A stretch of DNA of 64,000 nucleotides from Leifsonia poae (lineage in GTDB: Bacteria; Actinomycetota; Actinomycetes; Actinomycetales; Microbacteriaceae), in the NCBI RefSeq assembly GCF_020009625.1, contig NZ_JAIHLP010000002.1:2914001-2978000 (forward strand), given 5' to 3'. Each line of letters begins with the position of its first letter. Within the stretch, counting starts at the first letter, position 1. Positions 31,339 to 39,628 of the stretch are shown here, piece after piece. A model generated the notes under the pieces. The model searched no databases, was not told where the DNA came from, and saw nothing but the letters and a program-made list of their open reading frames with translations. Made by a program: the position numbers and the translations under genes.

Positions 31339-32040
31339 TCAGAGGATCGGGTTCTCGTCGATCTCCGCGTCGGTGCGCCGGAACTCGCTGAAGAACTGCT
31401 GGCGGGCGGATTCGTAGAGTTCGTGGACGAGCGTCGCCGCTTTCTCGCCGTCTCGCTCTTTGGCGGCGGCGGCGATCTCGGCGATCCGCCCCGGGATGTC
31501 GGCCGTGTCGAACGGCAGCTCCCAGACGGTCACATAGCGCAGGAGCTGCGGGCTGAGTCCTTCGGCCACGGCGAGGAGCACGCGGTTGTCGGTGGCTTCT
31601 TCGAGCTCGTGGAAGAACGCGTTGAGGTCGGCGCCGAGGGCGGGGAGGTCGGCCGACTTGGCGTGCTTCCTCGCATCTCTGGCCAGCTTCTCGAGGCGGG
31701 TGATCGCGGCCGGGGTCAGCTGCGGGATCCCTGTGCGGGCGGCGTGCTCGTGGAGGATGCCGGTAGCGTAGATCGCTTCATCGATGGCGCGCAGGTCGAT
31801 CGGGGCGACCCGGGTGTACCGGTTGGGTGCCATCTCGACGAGACCGATGTCGGCGAGCTTCATGAGGGCCTCGCGCACCGGAGTGCGGGAGACGCCGAGC
31901 CAGGCGGTCAGTTTCTCGTCGAGCAGGGTCTCGCCGGGCTCGAGCGTGCCGTCGATGATCCCGTCGTAGAGCCGGGTGTAGACGACGTCGCGGAGCAGCT
32001 GACGCTCGACGGGCTTGGTGTCTTTGACGGGCAGTGGCAT
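31339..32040 (-). CDS. FCD-type GntR regulator (second of a tandem pair)
   Basis: 233 residues. Winged helix KLTAWLGVSRTPVREALMKLADIGLV with the GntR VSRTPVREAL core. The FCD domain has NAFFHELEEATDN with the expected metal-site His. The start overlaps the stop of the upstream regulator by 1 nt (TAATG), so both are translated from one mRNA. No catabolic gene is adjacent, so the target is unknown. Confidence 0.87.
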   Translation of the reverse strand: MPLPVKDTKPVERQLLRDVVYTRLYDGIIDGTLEPGETLLDEKLTAWLGVSRTPVREALMKLADIGLVEMAPNRYTRVAPIDLRAIDEAIYATGILHEHAARTGIPQLTPAAITRLEKLARDARKHAKSADLPALGADLNAFFHELEEATDNRVLLAVAEGLSPQLLRYVTVWELPFDTADIPGRIAEIAAAAKERDGEKAATLVHELYESARQQFFSEFRRTDAEIDENPIL

Positions 32041-32714
32041 TATTTCTCCTCGGTCTCGAGCGAGTCCACCAGTGCGCCGACGGTGTGCAGCCAGAAGTCG
32101 TCGACTCCGGCGGCCGCCGTGTCGGCGTCGCCGGCGATCGAGGCGTCAACGGTGGCCTGCAGGATGGGCAGGCCGGTTTCGAAGGGGGCGGTGGAGGGCG
32201 CGATGTTGATGGCGCGCCGGATCTCGGGCATGTGGCGCGAGAGGAGGCGGGCGATCGTTTTGTTGTCGAGCCGCCGCACGTAGATGTTGAGGAAGTTCTC
32301 GCTGACCAGCCGTGATCGGCCGAGGTCGGCCAGGCCTTCGCCGGAGCTGATCTGCTCTGCGAAGGAGGCGAGCTCGGCCTTGTCTCCGTCGGTGAGCAGT
32401 GGGGTCGCATCCCGCACCACGCTGCGGAACAGGGTGCGGAGGGTTTCGATCAGACCGCGGAGGCGGTTCGTGTCGATCGGCGTGACCCTGGTGCGCTTCT
32501 GGGGCAGGATCTCGACGAGCCCCATGGCTGCGAGCTGGTTGAGGGCCTCGCGCACAGGGGTGCGGGAGACGCCGACCCATTTCTCGATCTCGGCGTCGAA
32601 GAGCTGCTCACCGGGGAGGAGGTCGCCGTCGACGATCGCGTCGAGGAGGCGGAGGAATACTTCGTCTCTGATCAGCCGTCTCGGGTTGACGGCCTCTGTG
32701 TCGGGTACAGGCAT
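32040..32714 (-). CDS. FCD-type GntR regulator (first of a tandem pair)
   Basis: 224 residues with IEKWVGVSRTPVREALNQLAAMGLVEILPQKRTRVTPID, the same HTH as the following gene, so the pair looks like an old tandem duplication. The FCD segment corresponding to the metal-binding His reads FLNIYVRRLDN, without it, so ligand binding may differ. TAATAT lies just upstream of the ATG on the minus strand, so the mRNA has almost no leader. The N-terminus is short. Confidence 0.86.
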   Translation of the reverse strand: MPVPDTEAVNPRRLIRDEVFLRLLDAIVDGDLLPGEQLFDAEIEKWVGVSRTPVREALNQLAAMGLVEILPQKRTRVTPIDTNRLRGLIETLRTLFRSVVRDATPLLTDGDKAELASFAEQISSGEGLADLGRSRLVSENFLNIYVRRLDNKTIARLLSRHMPEIRRAINIAPSTAPFETGLPILQATVDASIAGDADTAAAGVDDFWLHTVGALVDSLETEEK

Positions 32715-32766
32715 ACATGAATATTACATCTGCCACGGTGTCACGACAGGAGGACATCGACCAATG

Positions 32767-32806
32767 AAAAGGGGCGTCCGCCGATCTCGATCGGAGGGCG
32801 CCCCTT
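32767..32806 (-). terminator. Intrinsic terminator of the DUF1508 gene
   Basis: GGGGCG-rich stem with mismatches, followed on the minus strand by CCCCTTTTCATT. It starts 15 nt after the stop of the DUF1508 gene. Confidence 0.7.
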
Positions 32807-32820
32807 GCTCACTATCGAGA

Positions 32821-33003
32821 TCAGCTGTCGACGACGACGACCTCGGCTTCTGCGGCGTTGCGCTTCACGGAATCGATCCCGTTCTGCGCGCTCGCCTTGG
32901 AGTTGTACGCCTCGCCGACGGCGATGATCTCACCGTTCCCGGCCTTCAGGCGGAACCGCCAGTGCTCGGACTTGTCTTGGTAGAGCTCGAACTTTCCCGC
33001 CAT
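32821..33003 (-). CDS. DUF1508 (YegP-like) protein
   Basis: 60 residues, a single DUF1508 repeat: KFELYQDKSEHWRFRLKAGNGEIIAVGEAY, then SKASAQNGIDSVKRNA. E. coli YegP has two such repeats. The family is small, basic and often stress-associated; its molecular role is not established. It has its own terminator and an upstream RBS (GGAAGAG). Confidence 0.92.
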   Translation of the reverse strand: MAGKFELYQDKSEHWRFRLKAGNGEIIAVGEAYNSKASAQNGIDSVKRNAAEAEVVVVDS

Positions 33004-33152
33004 TGCGCTTGCTCTCTTCCTTGCAGTGGATGCGGCCGACTGGTCGCGGATATCAGAATACGAACCGCACGGGCGTTCGCGCTAGAGGGGAGAGCCTCCG
33101 TGCCCGGCACGGGCGTCGCGAACGCCGTGCGTCGTCGTCGGCGTCGACGGCC

Positions 33153-33542
33153 TCAGAACTTGTTGCCGAGGGCCTTCGCTTTGAGGGCGTCGAACTCGCC
33201 CGCAGTGATGACGCCCTGGTCGAGGAGCGCCTTCGCCTTGGCGATATCGTCGGCGGGCGAGGTGCTGGCGACCTGACGGATGTAGTCGTCGGCCTGCGAC
33301 TGAGCCTGGGTCACTTCCTTCACCTGGCGCTCGGCCATACCGCGGCCGCGAGCGATCAGGTAGACGAGCACCGTGAGGAACGGCAGGAAGATGAGGAAGA
33401 TGATCCACAGCGCCTTCCACCAGCCGTTGAGCTTGCGGTCGCGGAACAGATCACCGATCACGGCGAACAGCGCGAACAAGTACGCAATGAACGCGAAGGC
33501 CCAGAAGATGAGCCAGATGACGTTCCAGAAGTTGTTCCACAT
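33153..33542 (-). CDS. Membrane protein with PLDc_N and SHOCT domains
   Basis: 129 residues. Two hydrophobic helices (residues ~8-30 and 42-64) form the PLD-nuclease N-terminal-like domain (DRKLNGWWKALWIIFLIFLPFL). A short helical linker leads to the C-terminal SHOCT domain (DDIAKAKALLDQGVITAGEFDALKAKAL), a self-association module. Widespread in actinobacteria near small stress proteins; function unknown. Confidence 0.88.
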   Translation of the reverse strand: MWNNFWNVIWLIFWAFAFIAYLFALFAVIGDLFRDRKLNGWWKALWIIFLIFLPFLTVLVYLIARGRGMAERQVKEVTQAQSQADDYIRQVASTSPADDIAKAKALLDQGVITAGEFDALKAKALGNKF

Positions 33543-33717
33543 TGCGGGGTTTCCCTTTCATTCGCCGTGCCGGAGTGGCGCGGTGTCCTGACGAAAAGGT
33601 AGCGCTCGCGTCGGCTCGGGCACCAGCGAAAGCGACTCAAATACATGTATGTAGCGCATCCCGCCCGCGGGGCCGCCGCCAGGAGTCCGCGTCGGCCGCC
33701 AGCGCTAGGCTGACGCC

Positions 33718-35670
33718 ATGCTGCCCCAGAACCGCCCGCGCACAGCGCGAGGCCGCGGGCCCGGGCGGTGGATCGCCCTCGTCGCCGGGCTGATCGTCGG
33801 GGGTCTTCTCGCGCTCGCCGTCGGCCTGCTCCTGCTCGTCGTCGCGGTCGCGGTCGGCCTCCTCGCCGTCGTGGTGCGGATCGTCGAGGCGCTGGCGGGC
33901 TGGGTGTGGTTCGCCGTGCAGCGGAGGGCGCGCAACCCCTACCCGTTCCGTCTGCGGCCGCCGCGCGATCGCGCGGAACGCACGCTGACCGACAGCTCCC
34001 TCTATCTGAACGCGGCACCCCGGCTCTTCGGGGCGACCGCGCGGCTGGCGGTGCCTCTGCTCGCCCCGCTCGCATTGCTCGCCGGGCTGATCGGCCTGGT
34101 CTCGCCGCGGTGGCGCGCCCGGCCGTACGTCGCGGTCTTCACGCTGCCGGGTCTCCTTCGCAAAGCCGTGAACGTGGGACGTCGTCGCGGGCTGCTCCTC
34201 GACGGGCACCGCGTGCGCACCCTCGAATACGACGACTATCTGGCCGAGACGTTCCCGCACATTCGCGACTTCCTCACCTGGTGGCGCGACCCGGATGCGC
34301 GGCACGATTATCGGCCGTCACCGGGCATCGTCGACGCCCCGGCCGCCCTCCTCGGGCTCGCCCTCGGGCCGTACCCCGACCCGCTCGGCTACCCCGGACT
34401 CGCGGCGGGAGCGTTGAGACGGCACCAGATCACCGGTCTGCGCGACCTGTTCGTGAGCCAGCGCGAGATCGACGACCTGTGCGATCCCGACCTCGACGAT
34501 CGGGCGGATGTCGCGCTCATCCGGCTGAGCTCCCGCCCGGATGCGAGCGGGTTGCGGCACTGGATCGTGCAGTTCCCGAGCACCAAGTCGTGGCATCCCC
34601 GCGCCGGCGTCGCCCCCAACGACCTCACGGCCGACCTCGTGATCGGCGCAGACGTCGAGGCGACCGCTACCCGTGCCGGACTCGAGACGATGCGTGCCGC
34701 CGGAATCCGCCAGGGCGAGCCGGTGCTGCTGGCCGGGTTCAGCCTCGGCGGAATGGTGGCGGCCCAAGTCGCCGTTCGGGCGGCCGCCGCCGGCTTCACG
34801 GTGACGCACCTGGTCACCGGTGGTGCCCCGCTCGGCCGGTTGGAGTTACCGCCCGGCGTGCGTGTCCTCGCCCTGGAGCACGTGCTCGACATCGTTCCCC
34901 GGCTGGAGGGCCGCGAGAATCCCGTGCGCTGGAGCCGGGGCGGTGTCTCGGGGGTGACCGCGGGCACCCGGGAGTTCGTGACCGTCAAGGCGGGTCCGCC
35001 GCTGCCGATCGGGTTCCGCTTGGGCGCGCTCCACCAGTCGACCGCCTACGCAGACACGGCCGGCGCACTCGAAGCCGACCCGCCCGACGAGCGCGTCGCC
35101 GACATGCTCCGGCAGTTGCGCGTGCACTTCGGCCCCGGGCAGCGGCTCGTCGACCACGCCGCGCTGCGGGCCGGGGCGTCGGTGCCGCAACCGTCGGTGC
35201 CGTTCTACCTGCACAGCACGGTGCAGGAGGGGATCACCCGCGGCACCCTGCGACAGACGCTGCGGCGCATCCCCGGGGTGATAGCAGTGGACGTCTACCA
35301 GTCGCGTGCCGGATTCGCCACGACGATCCTGTGGAACGCCGATGTGCTCGTGCGCAGTCTGCGGCCGTGGTTCACCTCGGTGGAGCGGATCGCCGTCTAC
35401 CGAGGGCTGCTCTCGCTGCTCAAACGGCGACGCGCCGTCGGCATCCACTTCCGGCTGCAGGCCAAGGAGACCCCGGGCGTCACCTGGGAGGCCACGGTGC
35501 AGCGGATGCCGGACGGACGCTGGCGGGAGATCCTCGACCTCACGTTCGAAGACGCCGAGGCGGACGCCGAGTTTCGGCCGCTGCTACTGCCGGGCGGGGA
35601 CGAGTCGACGGTGGCCTACTACCCGGCGCACGCGTTCGATCCGGTATTCGACCGGACGGTGACCGGGTGA
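33718..35670 (+). CDS. Large membrane-anchored protein with a lipase-like GFSLGG motif
   Basis: 650 residues. Residues ~17-60 and ~102-122 are strongly hydrophobic (membrane anchors). A soluble alpha/beta region has LLAGFSLGGMVAAQVA at ~residue 340, the G-x-S-x-G nucleophile elbow, and VLALEHVLDIVPRLEG about 55 residues later, reminiscent of the Asp turn. The C-terminal ~170 residues are unassigned. I do not recognise the family. TAGGCT ends 6 nt before the ATG, so the mRNA is leaderless. Confidence 0.7.
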   Translation: MLPQNRPRTARGRGPGRWIALVAGLIVGGLLALAVGLLLLVVAVAVGLLAVVVRIVEALAGWVWFAVQRRARNPYPFRLRPPRDRAERTLTDSSLYLNAAPRLFGATARLAVPLLAPLALLAGLIGLVSPRWRARPYVAVFTLPGLLRKAVNVGRRRGLLLDGHRVRTLEYDDYLAETFPHIRDFLTWWRDPDARHDYRPSPGIVDAPAALLGLALGPYPDPLGYPGLAAGALRRHQITGLRDLFVSQREIDDLCDPDLDDRADVALIRLSSRPDASGLRHWIVQFPSTKSWHPRAGVAPNDLTADLVIGADVEATATRAGLETMRAAGIRQGEPVLLAGFSLGGMVAAQVAVRAAAAGFTVTHLVTGGAPLGRLELPPGVRVLALEHVLDIVPRLEGRENPVRWSRGGVSGVTAGTREFVTVKAGPPLPIGFRLGALHQSTAYADTAGALEADPPDERVADMLRQLRVHFGPGQRLVDHAALRAGASVPQPSVPFYLHSTVQEGITRGTLRQTLRRIPGVIAVDVYQSRAGFATTILWNADVLVRSLRPWFTSVERIAVYRGLLSLLKRRRAVGIHFRLQAKETPGVTWEATVQRMPDGRWREILDLTFEDAEADAEFRPLLLPGGDESTVAYYPAHAFDPVFDRTVTG

Positions 35671-35735
35671 CCGGGTGACCGGGTGACTGGGTGACCGGGT
35701 GACCGGGTGACTGGGTGACCGGGTGACTGGGTGGG
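35667..35735 (+). repeat. 9-bp tandem repeat GACCGGGTG
   Basis: About seven imperfect GACYGGGTG units starting at the stop codon of the preceding gene, as at 22119, where another array begins at a stop codon. Similar units recur around 35873-35912 before the second family B copy. The whole stretch 35671-36240 is repeat-derived and shows no gene. Confidence 0.85.
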
Positions 35736-35751
35736 CGCCGGGAGGGCGTCG

Positions 35752-35843
35752 CCCGTATTCAGGATGAATGCCTCGGGCGCGACCGCCAGTGCCTGAGTAC
35801 AGGACGTGTCGGCGCGCGCCGCGTGGGTTCCCCTGAATTCAGG
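35752..35843. repeat. Family B phased-box repeat, copy 1
   Basis: CCTG-N4-CAGG type boxes at 35752 (CCCG-TATT-CAGG, one mismatch), 35792 (CCTG-AGTA-CAGG) and 35832 (CCTG-AATT-CAGG), exactly 40 bp apart. Confidence 0.8.
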
Positions 35844-35932
35844 GGGCCGGGGCAGGGCGGGGGCGGGCCGGCTGACCGGGTGGCCGGGTGACCGGGTGGC
35901 CGGCCGACCGGGTGGGCGCCGGGTGGGCGTCG

Positions 35933-36024
35933 CCGGTATTCAGGATGAATGCCTCGGGGGCGACCGCCAGTGCCTGAGTACAGGACGTGTCGGCGCGCGC
36001 CGCGTGGGTTCCCCTGAATTCAGG
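35933..36024. repeat. Family B phased-box repeat, copy 2 (181 bp after copy 1)
   Basis: Boxes at 35933 (CCGG-TATT-CAGG), 35973 (CCTG-AGTA-CAGG) and 36013 (CCTG-AATT-CAGG), again exactly 40 bp apart. Spacers are almost identical to copy 1, so this is a recent tandem duplication including flanking GGGTGGGCG sequence. Confidence 0.85.
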
Positions 36025-36127
36025 GGCCGGGCCGGGGCGGGGCGGGCCGGGGCGGGGCGGAGCAGGGCCGGGGCGGGGCGGAGCAGGGCGGTGCCGGGCC
36101 GGGGCGGGGGCAGGGCGGGGCGGGTTC
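36023..36127 (+). repeat. G-rich tandem repeats upstream of ppk2 (quadruplex-prone)
   Basis: Repeated GGGCCGGGGCGGGGCGGAGCA-like units with many G3-G5 runs on the plus strand. The array ends ~110 bp before the ppk2 -10 box. A G-quadruplex in the non-template strand is plausible. Confidence 0.7.
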
Positions 36128-36273
36128 TGGCGCGACGGCCGCTGCAGAGGGTCGTGGTCACTCCGCGGCGGATGCGGCGTTCGCAGATGCGCCACCGTGT
36201 CGACGCGCATCCCGGTGTCGAAAATCCGTGCCGTGACCGTACTATGAACTCACCGCTCGATCGAGGAGGACAC

Positions 36274-37128
36274 GTGGGACGCGAAAGCTTCTGGACATCC
36301 GACCCGTACGACCTGCTGAAAGCCGGGGACGACTTCACGCTGGCCGACCAGGCGACGGATGCGCACTCGGGTTTCGACGGCGGCAAGCACGACGGCGCCG
36401 CAGCGCTGGCGGAGGGGGCGAGCATCCTCGCCGATCTGCAGGAGCGGCTCTTCGCGGCAGGGACCGTCGGCGACCAGCGCCGGGTGCTGCTCGTGCTGCA
36501 GGCGATGGACACGGCGGGCAAAGGCGGGATCGTCTCGCATGTCGTGGGTGCTGTGAACCCCGGCGGTGTCCGTTACAAAGGGTTCAAGAAGCCGACGAAA
36601 GAGGAGCTCTCCCACGACTTCCTCTGGCGGGTGGAGAGGGAACTCCCGGCCGCCGGTCAGATCGGCGTCTTCGACCGCTCCCACTATGAGGATGTGCTGA
36701 TCGGCCGCGTCCGCGAGCTCGCCCCGGCAGCCGAGATCGAGCGACGCTACGGCGCGATCAACGACTTCGAGTCGCAGCTCGTCGACGACGGCACGAGCAT
36801 CGTCAAGGTGATGCTGCACCTCGGCAAGGACGAGCAGAAATCACGGCTCGCGGACCGGCTCGACCGGCCGGACAAGCACTGGAAGTACAACCCCGGCGAC
36901 GTCGACGAGCGTCTGCTCTGGGATTCGTACCAGGATGCGTACCAGACGGTGTTCGAGCGTACCTCCACCGAGCACGCCCCCTGGTTCGTGGTGCCCGCCG
37001 ACCGCAAATGGTATGCGCGGCTCGCCGTGCAGCATCTGCTCATCCGGGCGCTCGAAGAACTCGACCTCGGCTGGCCACCCGCCGACTACGACGTGGACGT
37101 CGAGCGTAAGCGCCTGGCCGCCTCCTGA
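36274..37128 (+). CDS. Polyphosphate kinase 2 family protein
   Basis: 284 residues from GTG 36274, with GGAGG 5 nt upstream; the frame is open upstream through the repeats but that is not coding, and TACTAT at 36239-36244 is a likely -10. Walker A is LQAMDTAGKGGIVSHV and the Walker B/lid segment FDRSHYEDVL, both PPK2-specific. A single domain. PPK2 enzymes phosphorylate nucleotides with polyphosphate; substrate class (AMP, ADP or GDP) cannot be set by eye. Confidence 0.92.
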   Translation: MGRESFWTSDPYDLLKAGDDFTLADQATDAHSGFDGGKHDGAAALAEGASILADLQERLFAAGTVGDQRRVLLVLQAMDTAGKGGIVSHVVGAVNPGGVRYKGFKKPTKEELSHDFLWRVERELPAAGQIGVFDRSHYEDVLIGRVRELAPAAEIERRYGAINDFESQLVDDGTSIVKVMLHLGKDEQKSRLADRLDRPDKHWKYNPGDVDERLLWDSYQDAYQTVFERTSTEHAPWFVVPADRKWYARLAVQHLLIRALEELDLGWPPADYDVDVERKRLAAS

Positions 37129-37153
37129 TCTCGTCGCTTCGGTGGGGCGGGGC

Positions 37154-38473
37154 TCAGCCGAATGCTTCGACGATGGGGCGGAACTTCATCGCCGTCTCGG
37201 CGAGCTCCCGCTCCGGGTCGGAGTCCGCGACGATTCCGCAGCCGGCATACGCCGTGAGGTCGCCGTTCTCGCTCACCTGTGCGCAGCGCAGGGCGATGGC
37301 CCATTCGCCGTCGCCGTCGGCACCCACCCAGCCGACCGGTCCCGCGTAGCGGCCCCGGTCGAACGGTTCGAGCTCGCGGATGAGGGCCACCGCATCCCGG
37401 GTCGGGGCTCCGGCGACCGCTGCGGTGGGGTGCAGGGCGTCGATCAGGTCGAGGGAGGTGGAGCCGTCGCTGAGGGTGCCCTCCACGTCGGTCGCCAGAT
37501 GCCACAGATTGGGCAGCTTCAGGGTGAACGGGACATCGCTGGCCGCGAGCCCCGAACTGTGCGGCGCGAGGGCGGCCAGGACACTGTCGACGGCGTAGCC
37601 GTGCTCATCCTGGTCTTTGGTGCTGGCGGCGAGGGAGACGGCCGCCTCGTGGTCGCTGGCAGCGTCGCTGCCGCGGGAGATCGTTCCGGCGAGCACGCGC
37701 GCACTGACCGCGCCGTGGTCGACCCGAACCAGTGTTTCGGGGGATGACCCGACGAGACCGTCGACCGCGAAGGTCCAGCATTCGGGGTAGCCGAGCGCCA
37801 GTTCGACGAGCGCTCGCCGTAGATCGGATTCGTGGGGGAGGTGGCCGACGAGGTCGCGTGCCAGCACCACTTTGCTGAGATCGTGTTCGCGGATGCGCTC
37901 CACCGCGGCGGCCACCGCCTCGCGGTAGCCGTCTTTCTTCAGGGCGCCCGGGAGCAGTGAGAGACGGTATTCGTCGCCGAACGGTGTGGGCTGAGGGTTC
38001 GGGACGGCGCCGAGGCCAGATGTGGAACCGGTACGGCCGGTGTCGGCTCCGGTCCTGTCAGGCATTTCGGCGTTGTCGAGCGGTCGGATCCGCGTGATCC
38101 AGCTGCGTCCGTCGCGTCGCCCGATCACGACCTCGGGAACGATGAGCACGCTCGGCCGTGCGCTGTCGTCGGCGAACGCGAAGGTGCCGAACGCTACGAG
38201 CCCCGTGCCCGGCTTCGCGAGCGGGTCGATGACAGACGACCGCGAGACCACCTCTGCCCACGCCGTCGTCGCCGCGCGCATGCGGTCGGCCCCGGTGAAC
38301 TCCAGTCGCAGGGCTGTTCCGATGCCGGCCAGACCTTCACCGCGGCGCAACCAGAGCAGCGGGTGCCGCGCGTCGAGGAACGGGATGAGCTGGCGCACGT
38401 CGTCGAGGGGGGTCGTCTCGACCGTAAGCGCGATGGCGCCGGGCGCACGCGTCGTGGTCGCTGTAGCTGTCAC
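37154..38473 (-). CDS. menF: Isochorismate synthase
   Basis: 439 residues. The chorismate-binding domain has SPETLVRVDHGAVSARVLAGT, LHPTAAVAGAPTRDAVALI and GRYAGPVGWVGADGDGEWA, all typical of MenF/EntC. The N-terminal third is more variable. It converts chorismate to isochorismate for menaquinone. The GTG start has TAGGCT ending 6 nt upstream (leaderless). It is divergent from menG, 123 bp away, which supports a menaquinone role over a siderophore one. Confidence 0.9.
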   Translation of the reverse strand: MTATATTTRAPGAIALTVETTPLDDVRQLIPFLDARHPLLWLRRGEGLAGIGTALRLEFTGADRMRAATTAWAEVVSRSSVIDPLAKPGTGLVAFGTFAFADDSARPSVLIVPEVVIGRRDGRSWITRIRPLDNAEMPDRTGADTGRTGSTSGLGAVPNPQPTPFGDEYRLSLLPGALKKDGYREAVAAAVERIREHDLSKVVLARDLVGHLPHESDLRRALVELALGYPECWTFAVDGLVGSSPETLVRVDHGAVSARVLAGTISRGSDAASDHEAAVSLAASTKDQDEHGYAVDSVLAALAPHSSGLAASDVPFTLKLPNLWHLATDVEGTLSDGSTSLDLIDALHPTAAVAGAPTRDAVALIRELEPFDRGRYAGPVGWVGADGDGEWAIALRCAQVSENGDLTAYAGCGIVADSDPERELAETAMKFRPIVEAFG

Positions 38474-38596
38474 CGGTTCAGCCTACGCCCGGGATGCTGG
38501 GGGACCGATGCGCGTGGCCTGGGCGTTCGTCGTGGTTGTGGCCTCGGCTCCGCCGTCGTCGATGCGCCGTCCTCGGGCTCCGCCTAAGCTAGTGGG

Positions 38597-39628
38597 GTGA
38601 GTAAGGCCGACCTCCGTAAGCAGCCCGAGCAGGTCGCCGCCATGTTCGATGAGGTGTCGACCCACTACGACCGGACGAACAACGTCCTGTCGATGGGGAA
38701 CGCGGCCCTCTGGCGGATGGCGACGACGCGTGCTGTCGCCCCGCGCGCCGGAGAGGTGATCCTCGATGTCGCCGCTGGTACCGGCACTTCGAGCGCGTCC
38801 CTCGCCAAGGAGGGGGCCCGCGTTGTCGCGGCCGACTTCTCGGCCGGGATGATCGATGTCGGCCGGGCACGCCAGGCGGGAAACCCTTTCGTCGAGTTCG
38901 TGCAGGCGGACGCCATGGCGTTGCCCTTCGACGATGACACGTTCGATGCGGTCACGATCTCGTTCGGGCTCCGCAACATCGTCGACCCGCAGAAGGCGCT
39001 CGCCGAGTTCTTCCGCGTCACGAAACCGGGCGGCCGTGTCGTGATCTGCGAGTTCTCCCGTCCGCCGCTGTCGCTCATCCGCAGCGGCTATTCCGCATAC
39101 CTCCGTTTCGGGATGCCGGTGCTGGCCAGGGTGGCCAGCTCGAATCCCGTTGCCTACGAGTATCTGATGGATTCCATCGAGGCGTGGCCCACCCAGCCCG
39201 TGCTGGCCGACTGGGTTCGTCAGGCCGGTTTCGAGTCGGTCGCCTACCGCAATCTGACCGCCGGAATCGTCGCCCTCCACCGGGGTGTCAAGCCAACGGC
39301 CGTCGCCCCCGCGAAGCCTGCAGCTGCGAAGCCGACTGCCGTGAAGCCGACTGCTGCGAAGCCGACTGCTGCGAAGGCCTCTGCCGCGAAGTCTGCTGCT
39401 GCGAAGCCTGCAGCTGCGAAGCCGACTGCCGCGAAGGCCTCTGCCGCGAAGTCTGCTGCCACGAAGTCTGCTGCCGCGAAGTCTGCTGCTGCGAAGCCTG
39501 CAGCTGCAAAGCCGACTGCCGCGAAGTCCACCGCGGCGAAGCCTGCCGCGTCCAAGCGTGCACCTCGCTCCGAAGCGGGGTCGAGCAAAGCGTCATCGAA
39601 GCCAACCGTCCCACCTGAGGGGGAGTAG
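38597..39628 (+). CDS. menG: Demethylmenaquinone methyltransferase with a histone-H1-like tail
   Basis: 343 residues. The core (~1-232) has the UbiE/MenG motifs: MFDEVSTHYDRTNNVLSMG, LDVAAGTGTSS (SAM loop I) and ISFGLRNIVDPQKALAEFFRV. From about residue 233 a tail of ~110 residues follows, made of Ala, Lys, Pro, Ser and Thr; from residue 240 to 320 a Lys occurs at every fifth position (17 in a row). Family members normally end near residue 230-240. Leaderless GTG start from TAAGCT; stop overlaps the next gene by 1 nt. The methyltransferase role is secure; the tail function is unknown. Confidence 0.92.
   Translation: MSKADLRKQPEQVAAMFDEVSTHYDRTNNVLSMGNAALWRMATTRAVAPRAGEVILDVAAGTGTSSASLAKEGARVVAADFSAGMIDVGRARQAGNPFVEFVQADAMALPFDDDTFDAVTISFGLRNIVDPQKALAEFFRVTKPGGRVVICEFSRPPLSLIRSGYSAYLRFGMPVLARVASSNPVAYEYLMDSIEAWPTQPVLADWVRQAGFESVAYRNLTAGIVALHRGVKPTAVAPAKPAAAKPTAVKPTAAKPTAAKASAAKSAAAKPAAAKPTAAKASAAKSAATKSAAAKSAAAKPAAAKPTAAKSTAAKPAASKRAPRSEAGSSKASSKPTVPPEGE
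39302..39556 (+). repeat. 15-bp coding tandem repeats in menG
   Basis: DNA underlying the Lys/Ala tail: units of five codons ending in AAG (rarely AAA), with larger blocks such as AAGCCTGCAGCTGCGAAGCC repeated. In-frame expansion or loss would alter tail length without breaking the gene. Confidence 0.85.

Noticed and set aside
35806..36273. N-terminal extension of PPK2 through the open frame to 35806
   Set aside because: The extension would translate tandem repeats (Gly/Arg/Ala), the -10 box at 36239 lies inside it, and a good ribosome-binding site precedes GTG 36274.
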